Below are positions 50,787 through 60,962 of a stretch of 64,000 nucleotides of DNA, one piece after another. The notes beneath the pieces were generated by a model. The model had not been told where the DNA came from and did not search any database. It saw only the letters and a list, made by a program, of their open reading frames with translations. The stretch is from NCBI RefSeq assembly GCF_009618275.1, contig NZ_WIAD01000005.1, positions 1 through 64,000 of the forward strand. The letters are read 5' to 3'. The DNA comes from Roseimaritima sediminicola (GTDB lineage: Bacteria > Planctomycetota > Planctomycetia > Pirellulales > Pirellulaceae). The position numbers and the translations under genes are program-made. How positions within the stretch are numbered: position 1 is the stretch's first letter; each line of letters starts with the position of its first letter.

Positions 50787-52181
50787 TTAGTAGTCGATCG
50801 ACACGCCCAGATCGATGCCCTGGACGAAGAAGCCACGATCTTCAAACTTGCGGGCCGGGCTGGCCACGGTGGCCGCATCGGTCAGCAGTCCGGTGGGGTC
50901 GACGTTGCGATCGATCTGGTCGCCGGCCAGGGCCACGCGGTTCCAGTAGATGAACGAGTAGCCCAGGCTGAAGGTGACGTAGTTCCGCATCCGGTAGTTC
51001 AGCTTGACGTTGGCTTCGGGAGCAAAGGCGAACACGTTGCGACGCTGCACGCCCTGGTTGTCCTGGGCGAAGATGCCGCCGTTGAAGCGTTCGACGTTGG
51101 GATTGCCGGCGAAGAACCGTTGGCTGGCTCCGTTGATGGCCACACGCTGACGCATGTTACCGAGGTGGACTTTGGTCAGCGTTCGCATGCTGAAGCGGCC
51201 GCGTCGAACCACGTTCTCGAAACCGATCTGGCCACCATGGAAGTTGTTGGTGGTGCTGAAGCGGTCTTGGAAGTTACGCGTCAGGCCGTCGGCGGGATTC
51301 GCCACGCGGACGGTCGAAACGTTCAGGGCCAAATCGTCTTCGATGTTGAAGTACGAGTAACCGCCGAGGAAGTCGACGCGGTAGTCCTGGCAGTCCAGGA
51401 CCGCCAGCCGCCCGTAGAACTCGCTGGCCGCGATGCTCAGTTCGGTGGCGATGTCGAGGGTACCGTTCAGCACGGTGCCGCCGCCGACATTGGGATCGAA
51501 TCCGACCAACAGGCCGCCTTCGGCACCAAAGGCGGTATCAAAGAACGGCACACCGAGGCTGACCGTGCCGTCGCTCGACGCCGAGTAGCCTTCGGTGGCG
51601 TCGCTCAGGAACCACAGTCGAGCGCCCAGGCCCAGTTGGCCGTCGGCGAAGTACTTGCCGACGTCGGCGCGAAAGCCCGTTTCCATTCCCGAGCTCGTGC
51701 GGCCGCCAAACTGAGGCGTGAAGCCGGGTTGTCCGACCACCGGCAGGCCGCCCGGTTGGGCGTTGGTGCCGGCCAACAGGGGCGAGGTGCGCGACTGCGG
51801 GAACCACAGCAGCAGCTCGGCTCGCAACCAAGTGTCCGGGTCGCAGCTTCCGCCGCTGAGGCCACCGCGCGAGCCGCCGCGCTGGGGGCGGCAACCGCCA
51901 CCACAGCTGGAGCTGTAGCAGTCGTTGCAGGCGTCGTAGCCGGTTCGCGATCGCAGCCGCTTCAGCGGGCTGCGGTGACCGGCCGGTTGGACCGCCGCGA
52001 CCGCCGCCTGCGGGGCGTACATCTGATCGCCGATCGACCGGGTCATCGACTCGCCGGGCATGGCGGGGCTGGCCGACTGCGGCAGGTCGCCCACGCGCTT
52101 GGTCTGTTGGGCGTCGGCCGCGGTCGTGGTGAAGCCCACGAGGCTCGCCGCCATGGTCAGGACTCGGAATATTCGTTTCAT
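50787..52181 (-). CDS. BBP7 family outer-membrane beta-barrel protein
   Basis: This 464-residue exported protein has a signal peptide (MKRIFRVLTMAASLVGFTTT, cleaved near ADA). A Cys-rich linker follows (DACNDCYSSSCGGGC), then WLRAELLLWFPQSRTSPLL, which opens the barrel in the planctomycete BBP7 family. The remaining strands alternate aromatic and polar residues, and the chain ends in FVQGIDLGVSIDY, with a C-terminal aromatic as in many barrels. The pore substrate is unknown. It is monocistronic, with a strong terminator just downstream, which fits high expression. Confidence 0.85.
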   Translation of the reverse strand: MKRIFRVLTMAASLVGFTTTAADAQQTKRVGDLPQSASPAMPGESMTRSIGDQMYAPQAAVAAVQPAGHRSPLKRLRSRTGYDACNDCYSSSCGGGCRPQRGGSRGGLSGGSCDPDTWLRAELLLWFPQSRTSPLLAGTNAQPGGLPVVGQPGFTPQFGGRTSSGMETGFRADVGKYFADGQLGLGARLWFLSDATEGYSASSDGTVSLGVPFFDTAFGAEGGLLVGFDPNVGGGTVLNGTLDIATELSIAASEFYGRLAVLDCQDYRVDFLGGYSYFNIEDDLALNVSTVRVANPADGLTRNFQDRFSTTNNFHGGQIGFENVVRRGRFSMRTLTKVHLGNMRQRVAINGASQRFFAGNPNVERFNGGIFAQDNQGVQRRNVFAFAPEANVKLNYRMRNYVTFSLGYSFIYWNRVALAGDQIDRNVDPTGLLTDAATVASPARKFEDRGFFVQGIDLGVSIDY

Positions 52182-52353
52182 GGTTAGGCTCTAAATCTAC
52201 AGTCCGGGAACACTGTCACAACTTGTAGATCAGGATCGACGAGTTCGACCAGCAAATTCAGCACAGCCCGAAGCCGGCGTAAACTTGTCGTAGCTTGCCC
52301 AGTTTCATGCGGAAAACCGCGTTTTCGCCGTCTCTCTCGGCTGCCGCTCGCGG

Positions 52354-52359
52354 TAGAAT
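52354..52359 (+). promoter_or_regulatory. candidate -10 element TAGAAT for the SecA-like gene
   Basis: GCGGTAGAATAAGG lies 30 nt before ATG 52390, which leaves a very short leader. Confidence 0.35.
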
Positions 52360-52389
52360 AAGGCCATTGTTCGTAAACGCTGGAAAAAT

Positions 52390-54543
52390 ATGTCCGCTAG
52401 CAACCCTGCAAATCCTCCAAGCCCTGCAAAGTCGTCGGCCCCCGCAACCGGTCCGGCGGCTGACGATCCCGCGGCCGTGGGCCACCAGCCGCCGACGCCC
52501 CGGCAGGACTCCGGTTCGCAACCAGCTGTCCGAGAGACGCCTGCCGAAGAGCCGGCGGAGCCCGCCGCTCCGGCCCTGTCCGATGGTCGCGATGGAGCCT
52601 CGCGAGGCGTCGGCTCGTTGTTTGCCACCGGCGCTTCGCCGCGGATGCTGCGTTGGCGGCGACAGCTGCAGCGGATCAACGACCTGGAACCGGAAATCCG
52701 CGCCGAGGACGGTCCGGCGCTGCGCAAGCGATCCCTGGCCCTGCGCTACCGGGCCAAGGCCGGCGAACGGCTGGGCAGTTTGTTGCCCGAAGCCTATGCG
52801 TTGGTTCGAGAAGCCGGGCGGCGGGCGCTGAACATGCGTCACTACGACGTGCAGATGATCGGCGGTATCTGCCTGTTCGAAGGTTGCATCGCCGAGATGC
52901 AAACCGGTGAAGGAAAAACGTTGACCGCGACGCTACCGCTGTACCTGCATTCGTTGGTCGGCAAAGGGGCTCACCTGGCCACCGTCAACGATTACTTGGC
53001 CAAACGCGATGCGGAGTGGATGACGCCGCTGTTCAATCTGTTGGGGCTGGGCGTCGGGATCATTCAAACGGCCGACGACCAACCTGCCCGTCGCAAGTCC
53101 TACGCCGCTTCGGTGACTTACGGCACGGCCAAGGAATTCGGCTTTGATTTCCTGCGCGATCGTCTGCTGCTGCGCGCTCAGAACCGCTTGCAGACCGAGA
53201 TGTTGGGCGAGGGCGAGGACGGCTTCAGCGGCAGCGGCGACCAACCGGTGATGCGGGGCATGCATTTCTGTTTGGTCGACGAAGCGGACAGCATCCTGAT
53301 CGACGAAGCCCGTACGCCACTGATCATCGGCAGCATCGAAGACACGGTCCGCGACCAGATCGTCGAAACCTACCGCTGGGCCGCCGAGCACGCCGCCGCC
53401 TACGAACAGGAAGACCACTTCACGATCGACGACGACACCAAGCGATACGAGTTGACCGCGCGGGGCCGTCAGAAAGTCCGCTCGCTGCCCAAGAGCGACC
53501 TGGTGCGCACGGTCGGTCTGGTGGACCTGTACGAATTTACCGAGCGGGCGATCAAGGTGCACCGCGAGTTCCTGCTGGACCGGCAATACGTGGTCCGCCC
53601 CGGCGACCAGGGCAAAGACGAGATTGTGATCGTCGACGAATTCACCGGTCGCTTGGCCGAGGGCCGCAAATGGCGCGACGGCATCCACCAAGCGATCGAG
53701 GCCAAGGAGGATTTGGAGATCAGCGTGCCGACCGGGCAAGCCGCCCGGATCACGATCCAGGACCTGTTCCTTCGCTACCCGCATCTGGCGGGCATGACCG
53801 GTACGGCGGCCACCAGCGCGCGGGAGCTGCGCAAGATCTACCGCACGCCCGTGATCCGCGTCCCCACCAACCGGCCGCCCCGACGCGTGCAGTTGCCCGA
53901 TACGGTGCACGGGACGATGGAGAAAAAATTCGAAGCCATCGTCGAGGAAACCGTGGAAATGAACCGCGTGGGGCGGCCTGTCCTGATCGGTACGCGCTCG
54001 ATCGATAAATCGGTGATCCTCTCGCAGATGCTGGCCGAGCGAAACATCGAACACCAAGTGCTGAACGCCAACAATGTGGAGGCCGAAGCGGAAATCGTCG
54101 AAGGGGCCGGCGGCAGAGGCAAAGTGACCGTGGCAACCAACATGGCGGGCCGCGGAACGGACGTGAAACTGGCTCCCGGCGTCGAAGGCATGGGCGGGAT
54201 GCACGTGATCTGTACCGAACTGCACGACGCCGCCCGGGTCGACCGCCAATTGATCGGCCGCTGCGGCCGGCAGGGCGACCGCGGTTCCTACCGGCAATAC
54301 CTGTCCCTCGACGACGACATCCTCAAGGGCGGTTTCGGTCCCGACCGCGCCGAACGGCTGAAGACCATCGGCCAGCGCGCCGAAGGGCCGCTGCCGCGCT
54401 ACGCCCCGATGTTCCGCAAAGCCCAGCGCAAAGTCGAACGCAAGCATTTTCGCGACCGCATGGTTCTGCTGCATCACGAACGCGAACGAAAAAAAATCCA
54501 GCGCGAAATCGGCCAGGATCCCTATCTGGACACTCCCGACTGA
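52390..54543 (+). CDS. short SecA-like translocase ATPase paralogue
   Basis: This 717-residue protein has a Pro/Ala-rich N-terminal extension of about 75 residues. The SecA motor follows: MRHYDVQMIGG, Walker A MQTGEGKT (K176), VNDYLAKRDAEWM, FDFLRDR, the Walker B region LVDEADSILIDEARTPLI (from ~296), and in the second half NMAGRGTDVKLAPGV and GRCGRQGDRGSYRQYLS. It ends soon after motif VI. The helical wing and scaffold end and the zinc-binding tail of housekeeping SecA (about 850-1000 residues) are missing or reduced. It is more likely an accessory SecA2-like motor than the essential one. Confidence 0.87.
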   Translation: MSASNPANPPSPAKSSAPATGPAADDPAAVGHQPPTPRQDSGSQPAVRETPAEEPAEPAAPALSDGRDGASRGVGSLFATGASPRMLRWRRQLQRINDLEPEIRAEDGPALRKRSLALRYRAKAGERLGSLLPEAYALVREAGRRALNMRHYDVQMIGGICLFEGCIAEMQTGEGKTLTATLPLYLHSLVGKGAHLATVNDYLAKRDAEWMTPLFNLLGLGVGIIQTADDQPARRKSYAASVTYGTAKEFGFDFLRDRLLLRAQNRLQTEMLGEGEDGFSGSGDQPVMRGMHFCLVDEADSILIDEARTPLIIGSIEDTVRDQIVETYRWAAEHAAAYEQEDHFTIDDDTKRYELTARGRQKVRSLPKSDLVRTVGLVDLYEFTERAIKVHREFLLDRQYVVRPGDQGKDEIVIVDEFTGRLAEGRKWRDGIHQAIEAKEDLEISVPTGQAARITIQDLFLRYPHLAGMTGTAATSARELRKIYRTPVIRVPTNRPPRRVQLPDTVHGTMEKKFEAIVEETVEMNRVGRPVLIGTRSIDKSVILSQMLAERNIEHQVLNANNVEAEAEIVEGAGGRGKVTVATNMAGRGTDVKLAPGVEGMGGMHVICTELHDAARVDRQLIGRCGRQGDRGSYRQYLSLDDDILKGGFGPDRAERLKTIGQRAEGPLPRYAPMFRKAQRKVERKHFRDRMVLLHHERERKKIQREIGQDPYLDTPD

Positions 54544-54550
54544 TCACAAG

Positions 54551-54615
54551 CCGCTCGGCTGTCCCAGCCGAGACAGGACAAGCAAGCCGCTCGGCGGTCC
54601 CGGCCCGAGAGCGCA
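54551..54615. repeat. two CGCTCGGCTGTCCCAGCCGAG-type hairpins
   Basis: Two tandem modules, CCGCTCGGCTGTCCCAGCC and CCGCTCGGCGGTCCCGGCC, are each introduced by CAAGC. They belong to the hairpin family at 8.2, 11.9 and 22.8 kb. Confidence 0.6.
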
Positions 54616-54655
54616 AAGCGAAGCCGCCCGAGCTACTTTGCCGGCCGCATTGGCC

Positions 54656-54661
54656 TACAAT
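54656..54661 (+). promoter_or_regulatory. candidate -10 element TACAAT
   Basis: TTGGCCTACAATGAACGC lies 58 nt before ATG 54720. It makes the earlier in-frame ATG at 54660 unlikely, since that ATG overlaps the box. Confidence 0.4.
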
Positions 54662-54719
54662 GAACGCACGCCACCGAGCGGATGGCGTCGCAGTTCTTAT
54701 TTCGTTTGACGAAGTTGAT

Positions 54720-57700
54720 ATGAAGTATCCAGCTCTGGCGGCTGCGGCCGCTTTGCCCGCCTCGGAACCATCGGGGCTCCGGGGGCGGTCGGTGACTTGG
54801 TTTTTGGCGGTTTGGATCCTGGGGTGCGCCGCGGCCACCGAGGCCGGAGCCCAGGTGTTTCGCAATTTTGTGCCCGATCTGGCCGGCAACTTCATCGAAC
54901 CGCCGCGGGCCATTCGCCAGCAACTGGAATTGGCCGAACAGGCGATCGCCCAAGAGCGTTACAGCGAGGCCGTGCTGGGGCTGGGCAAACTATTGCAGCG
55001 GGCCTCCGACGTCCAACGCGGCGACGGGACCGACGCCCAGGACTTCTTTCTCGACGCCGGGCAGGAGAATCTGGATGCGATCGCCGCGGAGAGCCTGCTG
55101 CGGCGCGCCGAGAACTTGCTCGGGGCCCTGCCCGAGAAGGGCTTGGAGGTGTATGAGTTGAATTACGGGCCGGCGGCCCAGAAAGCGCTTCAGGCGGCGA
55201 CCGACCGGCGCGACCCGGCCGCCCTGAAAGAAGTGATGCGGCGGTATTTCCATACCCAAGCCGGTTACCAAGCGGCTTATCTGTGGGCGTATCACCAGTT
55301 GCAGAGCGGGCGTCCGCTGGCCGCTTCGATCCTGCTCGAGCGCCTGGCTGCTCAGCCGCGGGCGGCCCGCCAAATGGGCGCCCAGTTAGACGTCGCGCTG
55401 GCCCTCGCATTAAAACTTTCGCAGCGCAGCGAAGCTCAGGTGCAGGCGGCCCTGCAACCGGACGAGAACGCTGCGGCCGGCGGCGCCGCGGCGGTTCGCT
55501 TGGCGGATTCCCAGGTGCCGGTCCCCGAAATCGGCGAAGAGGCCGCATGGTTCGAGCAGCACTTCGGTTCTTTGCAGCGAGCCGCCCCGCCGGTGCCCCA
55601 GTCCTATCCGGTGGCCGGCGGCGATCCCAGCCGGTCGCTCAGCGAAGGCGGCCAGCAACCGCTCAGCGATCTGCGCTGGAAACTGGAAACCACCTCCGCG
55701 GCCAGCGAAACCGTGCGGCTGGAGGACACCATGCAATCGTTGGCTTCGCAGGGCGAACTGCCGCCGCCCACCTGGTTGCCGCTGTTGGTCGGCGACCAGT
55801 TGCTGATGCGCACCACCGAACGATTGATGGGCGTCGATTTTGAAACCGGCAAACGTGTCTGGGAGTTTCCCTGGGGCAGTTCGAACGAGACGCAGCCGGC
55901 CGTGCCCTACAGCATGGAGGTCAGCTCCGAGGAAAATCTCCTGCACCAACGCGTCTGGTACGACCTGCCCTACGGACGGATCAGCAGTGACGGCCAGAGC
56001 GTTTACCTGCTGGACGATTTGGCCGAGGTCGAAAACAATCCTCGCTACACCCCGTTTGGTGTCCGCGCGATCCAACGCGGCATCAACGACCGTCAAAACG
56101 ATGGTGCCAACACGCTGGTCGCCCTGGATCTGGCCTCCGAAGGCAAGCTGCTGTGGCGCATCGGCGTGGGCGAGGAAACTCCAACGGTGTTTACCGACGC
56201 CTTCTTTCTCGGGCCACCGCTGCCGATTGACGGACGGTTGTACGTGGTGGCCGAATTGGCCGGCGACGTATACCTGCTGTGCCTGGACCCGGCCACCGGC
56301 GGCGAGCTGTGGCGACAACAATTATTGGCCATCGAGATCGGCAACATCGAAACCGATATCGTGCGCCGCGTTTCCGGGGCCATGCCGGCCTATCAGGACG
56401 GCGTCCTGGTGTGTCCGACCGGTGCCGGCGCGCTGGTCGCCATCGACCTGGCCACGCGCAGTTTGCTGTGGGGCATGAAGTACCCGCGCAGCAGCGAACT
56501 GGATGGGCTGGGGACCGGCCGCGGTGGGCTGGAGCCCACGCGGCTGATGCAGCGTTGGCACGATTCGACCCCCCTCATCCATCAGGGCGCGGTGTACGTG
56601 ACCCCGATCGAATCGGATCGTCTGTACGGATTTGATCTGGTCACCGGCAAGCCGCTGTTTCCGGAAATCGTGCGTTCCAACCTGCGATACCTGGCTGGCG
56701 TACGCGACGACCAGTTGATCGTCGTCGGCAGCCACGAGGTCCATGCCTATGATCGTCTGAGCGGACGTCAGAAGTGGACCACAGCGGTCAACGAAGAGGT
56801 TCAGAACGCTCAGGTTTGCGGCACCGGTGTGTTTGGCGGCGACCTGTTCTTCGTCCCCTTGAGCAATCGACAAATCGTCGCCATCAACGTGACCGACGGC
56901 AAAATCGTCAGCCGCCAGGACATGGATTTCGCGCTGGGCAACCTGGTGCAAGCCGGCGGCCAGCTGATCAGCCAAAGCCCCACCGAGGTGGCCGTCGCCT
57001 ATGGCCAACAATGGCTGCGGCCCACGGTCGAGGCTCGGCTGGAAGCGGACCCGCAGGATCCCTGGGCCATCAAACGCAAAGCCCAGCTGTTGATCGAGGA
57101 CGGCCGGCGCGACGAAGCCCTCCAGTGGTTGCCACGAGCTCTGGAGCTGGATCCCGAAGACGAGGAAGCGCGGACGCTGTATGTGTCGGCCATGTTGGGA
57201 GCCCTGCGGGATGATTTCGATGCCCACGTCGACCTGCTGCCGCGGCTGGAACAACTGGTCCAGTTCCCCCAGCGGCGGGCCGAGCTGCTGGCGTTGATGG
57301 CCCGCGGTAGGCTGCAAAACGACCAGCCCATCGAAGCGCAAAATTACTTGTCCGAACTGTCCGCCCTGGTCGCTTCGGCCAACGGTTGGGGCACCGAGAT
57401 CCAGCCCCTGCGTTCCCGTGGCGTTGCCGCCCGGCCGTCGCTGGATCAGTGGATCGCCGGCCAGAGCCAGCAGGTGTACGCCGCGGCCAATCCGCAGCAG
57501 CGCCAGCAGCTGGACCGCGCCATCGCCGAACACCTCCAACGCTGGCACGCCCTGCCGACGCGGACGCTGAAACGATTGAGCGAACATTTTTCCGGCCCCG
57601 GTGCCGATGCCATCACGGCCCTGGCGATCGAACGGTTCATGGACGAGGAATCCTGGCTGGCGGCCGAACGCATGGCCCTGGCGGCGATCGATCAGGCCGG

Positions 57701-59804
57701 CGAGGACGCCTCCCGAGCGGCGCCGTTTCGACTGCTGCTGGCACGCATCTACGACAAGGTTGGGTTCACCGCGGACAAGCGGGCCCAGCTGGCGGTCCTG
57801 GTCGGCGAAGCGGCGACCAGCCCCGACCCGGCTGAGGCAGAACCGGCTGAGGCAGAACCGGCTGAGGCAGAACCGGCTGAGCCGGAACCGGCTGAGTCGG
57901 AACCGGCTGAGTCAGAACCGGCTGAGTCAGAACCGGCTGAGTCAGGACCGGCTGGGGCAGCCGCGGCTGAAGTTTCGGGGCTGGACGCATCCCAGCGGCA
58001 GATCCTGAGCGATTTGCTCGCCGGCCTGCCGGCGGCACAGCCCGCGGCCTGGCCGCCCTACGTGGTCACCAATTGGAATACGCCCCAGGGTCAACGGCTG
58101 CGGGCGACACCGGTTCCGGACGTTCTGGAAGTCCTGGCTCGCCGCGGCCGACACCTGCAGGGTTGGCAGGTGATCAGTGAAAGCGGCCGAACGATTTCGC
58201 TGCGCGATCCCTATGGCAACGTTTCGTCGATCCCCATGTCGTTGCCCGATGCCCGCAACGAGGGCACTCGCAGCGCGCTGATCGACGGCGGCATTCTGGT
58301 GGCGGTGATGCCCTCGGAACTGGTGGCCGTCGACCTGTTGCGAGCGGCCGGTGGCGGCCGCGATGTGACGCTGTGGCGACATCCCTGGCGGAGCGAGCTG
58401 GGCGGCCGCATGGCCCGGGCCCGCAGCGTGGCAACACCCTTTGGCGATAATCACAAGACCTACGACATCGTCGATCCGCTGCGCCGCAGCCCGCCGGGTG
58501 AGTTCCGCGTCGGTCCGGTCGACGGCACGTGTTTGTACATTCTAAACGGTGCCGAACTACAGGCTTTGGAGGTGACCACCGGTGAGCCGCGGTGGGCCAC
58601 GTCGGCCGCCCCGCCGCAAGGTCACGTCGTGGCCGGCGACGGCCGCGTTGCCGTGGCATCTCCGGCGGCCGGCTCGGGACGCGTCGATATCTTTTCCGCC
58701 GTCGATGGCCGCCGGTTGGAATCCCGTCCCTGGCCCGAGAAGGAATCGATCTGGTTCGCCTGCGGCCGGCACCTGCTGACCTACGAAGTCGCCGAGGGCA
58801 ATCTTCCCACCGTGGTCCGCCTGCGTGACGTTTTCGAAGATCGGGTCGTGCTCAGTTATCGCCTGCAGACGCCCGAAGACCCCAGCGTCTCGGTCAAGGG
58901 ACACATCGCCGAAGCCCGCTGGCTCAGTCTGCTGCAGCCCGGCGGCCAGGTCGTGCTGTGGGATCTGCGCGAGGGACGCCAGGTCGGGACGCATCAATTG
59001 CAGCCGATCGAGAAACTGAATGGACTGCAGACGGTTGTTCGCGACGACACCATCATCCTGTTGCCCGAAACCAGCCAACGCACCCAACGCGAACCCAATA
59101 CCATTCCCAATATCGCTCAGTCGCGAGTGCATTACCGCGTCGATGGGCCTGTCCTGTGCATGGACCTGGGCGACGGAGCCGTCCGCTGGGAAACGGCTCT
59201 GGAAGATGGACCCTGGGGCTGCACGATCGGCCAAGCCACCGGTTCACCCCTGTTGATCTTCAGCCGCGCCCTGACCATCCATTCAATGACCGCTTCGCGC
59301 TCCCGCGAGCAGAAGCTGTCGATGATGGCCCTGGACATCGAAACGGGCCGACAGGTGGTCAACCGTGGCGGTTTGAAATTGCCCAGCTTCAACAGCAGCA
59401 TCGTGACCGATCTGAACATCGACCCCGAGCAACAGATGATCGCGGCGATGGTCGGCTCGTCGTTCATGCAGTTCGCCTTTACCGACCAGAAACCCCCGGC
59501 GCCCAGTGAACCGGAGGACGCGTCCGAAGCAGAGGGGGCTGAGGGCGAAAAGTCAGGAAGTGCGCGAGCGGAACGTGGTTCGCCCGCCCAAAAACCAGCC
59601 ATGGCGAAAGACAGGGCGGCCATCGACGAGCTCTTCGAACGCGATTTTTTCGGAGGCGGGCAAGAAAAACTCGCCCCCGGCGGCGCTGCCAAAGCCGCGG
59701 ACCGCCCCAAAGCCGAGGGCGGTGACCAAGCCGGTGGCGGTGACCAAGCCGGTGGCGGTGACCAAGTCGAGGAAGACCAACCCTTCGATCTTTTCGATCC
59801 ATAG
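54720..59804 (+). CDS. giant secreted PQQ-like propeller/TPR protein
   Basis: This 1694-residue protein has a signal-like segment (SVTWFLAVWILGCAAATEAG). A helical tetratricopeptide-like region follows (AEQAIAQERYSEAVLGLGKL). A first eight-bladed PQQ-type propeller lies at about 330-770, with blades such as GKRVWEFPWG, GELWRQQLLA and GRQKWTTAVN. A helical repeat region (WAIKRKAQLLIEDGRRDEAL) leads to an acidic linker of eight AEPAE/SEPAE-type units (57833-57952) and a second propeller with GEPRWATSA and GAVRWETALED. The tail has GGDQAGGGDQAGGGDQ. It is probably periplasmic or outer-membrane linked, and the function is unknown. Confidence 0.82.
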   Translation: MKYPALAAAAALPASEPSGLRGRSVTWFLAVWILGCAAATEAGAQVFRNFVPDLAGNFIEPPRAIRQQLELAEQAIAQERYSEAVLGLGKLLQRASDVQRGDGTDAQDFFLDAGQENLDAIAAESLLRRAENLLGALPEKGLEVYELNYGPAAQKALQAATDRRDPAALKEVMRRYFHTQAGYQAAYLWAYHQLQSGRPLAASILLERLAAQPRAARQMGAQLDVALALALKLSQRSEAQVQAALQPDENAAAGGAAAVRLADSQVPVPEIGEEAAWFEQHFGSLQRAAPPVPQSYPVAGGDPSRSLSEGGQQPLSDLRWKLETTSAASETVRLEDTMQSLASQGELPPPTWLPLLVGDQLLMRTTERLMGVDFETGKRVWEFPWGSSNETQPAVPYSMEVSSEENLLHQRVWYDLPYGRISSDGQSVYLLDDLAEVENNPRYTPFGVRAIQRGINDRQNDGANTLVALDLASEGKLLWRIGVGEETPTVFTDAFFLGPPLPIDGRLYVVAELAGDVYLLCLDPATGGELWRQQLLAIEIGNIETDIVRRVSGAMPAYQDGVLVCPTGAGALVAIDLATRSLLWGMKYPRSSELDGLGTGRGGLEPTRLMQRWHDSTPLIHQGAVYVTPIESDRLYGFDLVTGKPLFPEIVRSNLRYLAGVRDDQLIVVGSHEVHAYDRLSGRQKWTTAVNEEVQNAQVCGTGVFGGDLFFVPLSNRQIVAINVTDGKIVSRQDMDFALGNLVQAGGQLISQSPTEVAVAYGQQWLRPTVEARLEADPQDPWAIKRKAQLLIEDGRRDEALQWLPRALELDPEDEEARTLYVSAMLGALRDDFDAHVDLLPRLEQLVQFPQRRAELLALMARGRLQNDQPIEAQNYLSELSALVASANGWGTEIQPLRSRGVAARPSLDQWIAGQSQQVYAAANPQQRQQLDRAIAEHLQRWHALPTRTLKRLSEHFSGPGADAITALAIERFMDEESWLAAERMALAAIDQAGEDASRAAPFRLLLARIYDKVGFTADKRAQLAVLVGEAATSPDPAEAEPAEAEPAEAEPAEPEPAESEPAESEPAESEPAESGPAGAAAAEVSGLDASQRQILSDLLAGLPAAQPAAWPPYVVTNWNTPQGQRLRATPVPDVLEVLARRGRHLQGWQVISESGRTISLRDPYGNVSSIPMSLPDARNEGTRSALIDGGILVAVMPSELVAVDLLRAAGGGRDVTLWRHPWRSELGGRMARARSVATPFGDNHKTYDIVDPLRRSPPGEFRVGPVDGTCLYILNGAELQALEVTTGEPRWATSAAPPQGHVVAGDGRVAVASPAAGSGRVDIFSAVDGRRLESRPWPEKESIWFACGRHLLTYEVAEGNLPTVVRLRDVFEDRVVLSYRLQTPEDPSVSVKGHIAEARWLSLLQPGGQVVLWDLREGRQVGTHQLQPIEKLNGLQTVVRDDTIILLPETSQRTQREPNTIPNIAQSRVHYRVDGPVLCMDLGDGAVRWETALEDGPWGCTIGQATGSPLLIFSRALTIHSMTASRSREQKLSMMALDIETGRQVVNRGGLKLPSFNSSIVTDLNIDPEQQMIAAMVGSSFMQFAFTDQKPPAPSEPEDASEAEGAEGEKSGSARAERGSPAQKPAMAKDRAAIDELFERDFFGGGQEKLAPGGAAKAADRPKAEGGDQAGGGDQAGGGDQVEEDQPFDLFDP

Positions 59805-59877
59805 GCACTGCGGGATGTCGTTGTTACATTGATCGGCACAGCCCTGTCATGTAACTCGTCTCTGCTGAGGTGCTTCG

Positions 59878-60414
59878 ATGTCCACACCGTCCGATGGCTT
59901 TGGCCCCAACCCCGATGGCTTTGGCCCCAACCCCAACGTCCCGCCGCCCGACTCCGGAGGCTCGTCCAGTGCGGTGAAATGGGTGTTGGGCATTCTGGGC
60001 GGTCTGGCCGTGGTGATGCTGCTGTGCTGCGGCGGATGCTTTCTGTTGGCCAAGTTCGGATTGGACCAAGTGGGCAACCAAGTGGCCAGTCAGGTCCGCA
60101 ATGATCCGGTGGTCGTCGAACACATCGGCCAGGTCGAATCGGTGGAGATGGACTTTATGGAGACCAGCCGCTATCAGCAGGAAACCGGCGATTCCGATGC
60201 CGTGGTGTTCACGATCACCGGCGACAAGGGCACCGGAGTGCTGAAAGGTTCCCAAGTCGGCCCCAATCAGATGGGCGATTTCATCTTGGAAACCGGCGGC
60301 GAAAGTTACCCGCTGGAGCAGTCCACGTCCGAGACGCCAACGATCGAGGTGGGGGAGCCCCAGCCGCCAGCAGCTGATCCGCAGGCGTCCGAGCCGGTGA
60401 CTCCCGAGCCGTAG
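59878..60414 (+). CDS. single-pass membrane protein with Coa1/Tim21-like domain
   Basis: This 178-residue protein starts with a short repeat (SDGFGPNPDGFGPNPN). A membrane helix follows (WVLGILGGLAVVMLLCCGGC), then an outside domain with VEHIGQVESVEMDFMETS and VVFTITGDKGTGVLKGSQV. That pattern, a conserved GxV..., then G-D-K-G-x-G, resembles the Coa1/cytochrome oxidase assembly domain found in planctomycete proteins. No oxidase genes are nearby. The call is based on pattern only. Confidence 0.6.
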   Translation: MSTPSDGFGPNPDGFGPNPNVPPPDSGGSSSAVKWVLGILGGLAVVMLLCCGGCFLLAKFGLDQVGNQVASQVRNDPVVVEHIGQVESVEMDFMETSRYQQETGDSDAVVFTITGDKGTGVLKGSQVGPNQMGDFILETGGESYPLEQSTSETPTIEVGEPQPPAADPQASEPVTPEP

Positions 60415-60520
60415 CCGTCGCGCGTGACGGCCGGGCCACGCGGCGGCGCCTGACGACGCTCGCCGCACCGCTCCTTGCCTTCCCTAATTTATTTTTCTCT
60501 AACGAGTACGTACTGCTGAC

Positions 60521-60952
60521 ATGAAAGTTGCAACTTTTGATACCGAGCGTGGGACGATCCGCATCGAACTGCACGACGACAAGACGCCCAAGACTGTGGG
60601 CAACTTTGTCAAACTGGTCGAGGACGGTTTCTACGACGGGCTGACCTTCCACCGCGTCATTCCGGACTTCATGGTCCAGGGCGGATGCCCGCAGGGTACC
60701 GGAACCGGTGGCCCGGGCTACCAGTTTGAAGACGAGTTCCATCCGGACCTCAAGCACGATTCCTCGGGCGTCCTGTCGATGGCCAACGCCGGTCCCAACA
60801 CCAACGGGTCGCAGTTCTTCATCACCCATGTTGAAACGCCGTGGCTGGACAACAAGCACAGCGTGTTCGGCCGCGTGATCGAAGGGCAGGACGTGGTCGA
60901 CAGCATCCAGCAGGGCGACAAGATCAACAAGATCACGATCGGCGACGAGTAA
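60521..60952 (+). CDS. cyclophilin-type peptidyl-prolyl cis-trans isomerase
   Basis: This 143-residue single-domain cyclophilin has no signal peptide. It has [20 protein letters not shown], with the catalytic Arg and Phe. [20 protein letters not shown] and [17 protein letters not shown] follow, which are the signature blocks of bacterial PpiB. It is cytoplasmic and speeds proline isomerisation during folding. It stands alone and converges with the lipoate ligase gene 10 bp away. Confidence 0.95.
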   Translation: MKVATFDTERGTIRIELHDDKTPKTVGNFVKLVEDGFYDGLTFHRVIPDFMVQGGCPQGTGTGGPGYQFEDEFHPDLKHDSSGVLSMANAGPNTNGSQFFITHVETPWLDNKHSVFGRVIEGQDVVDSIQQGDKINKITIGDE

Positions 60953-60962
60953 TCGCGCCGCT

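Noticed and set aside
52933-54477. 514-residue minus-strand frame
   Set aside because: Antisense to the SecA-like gene and without motifs.
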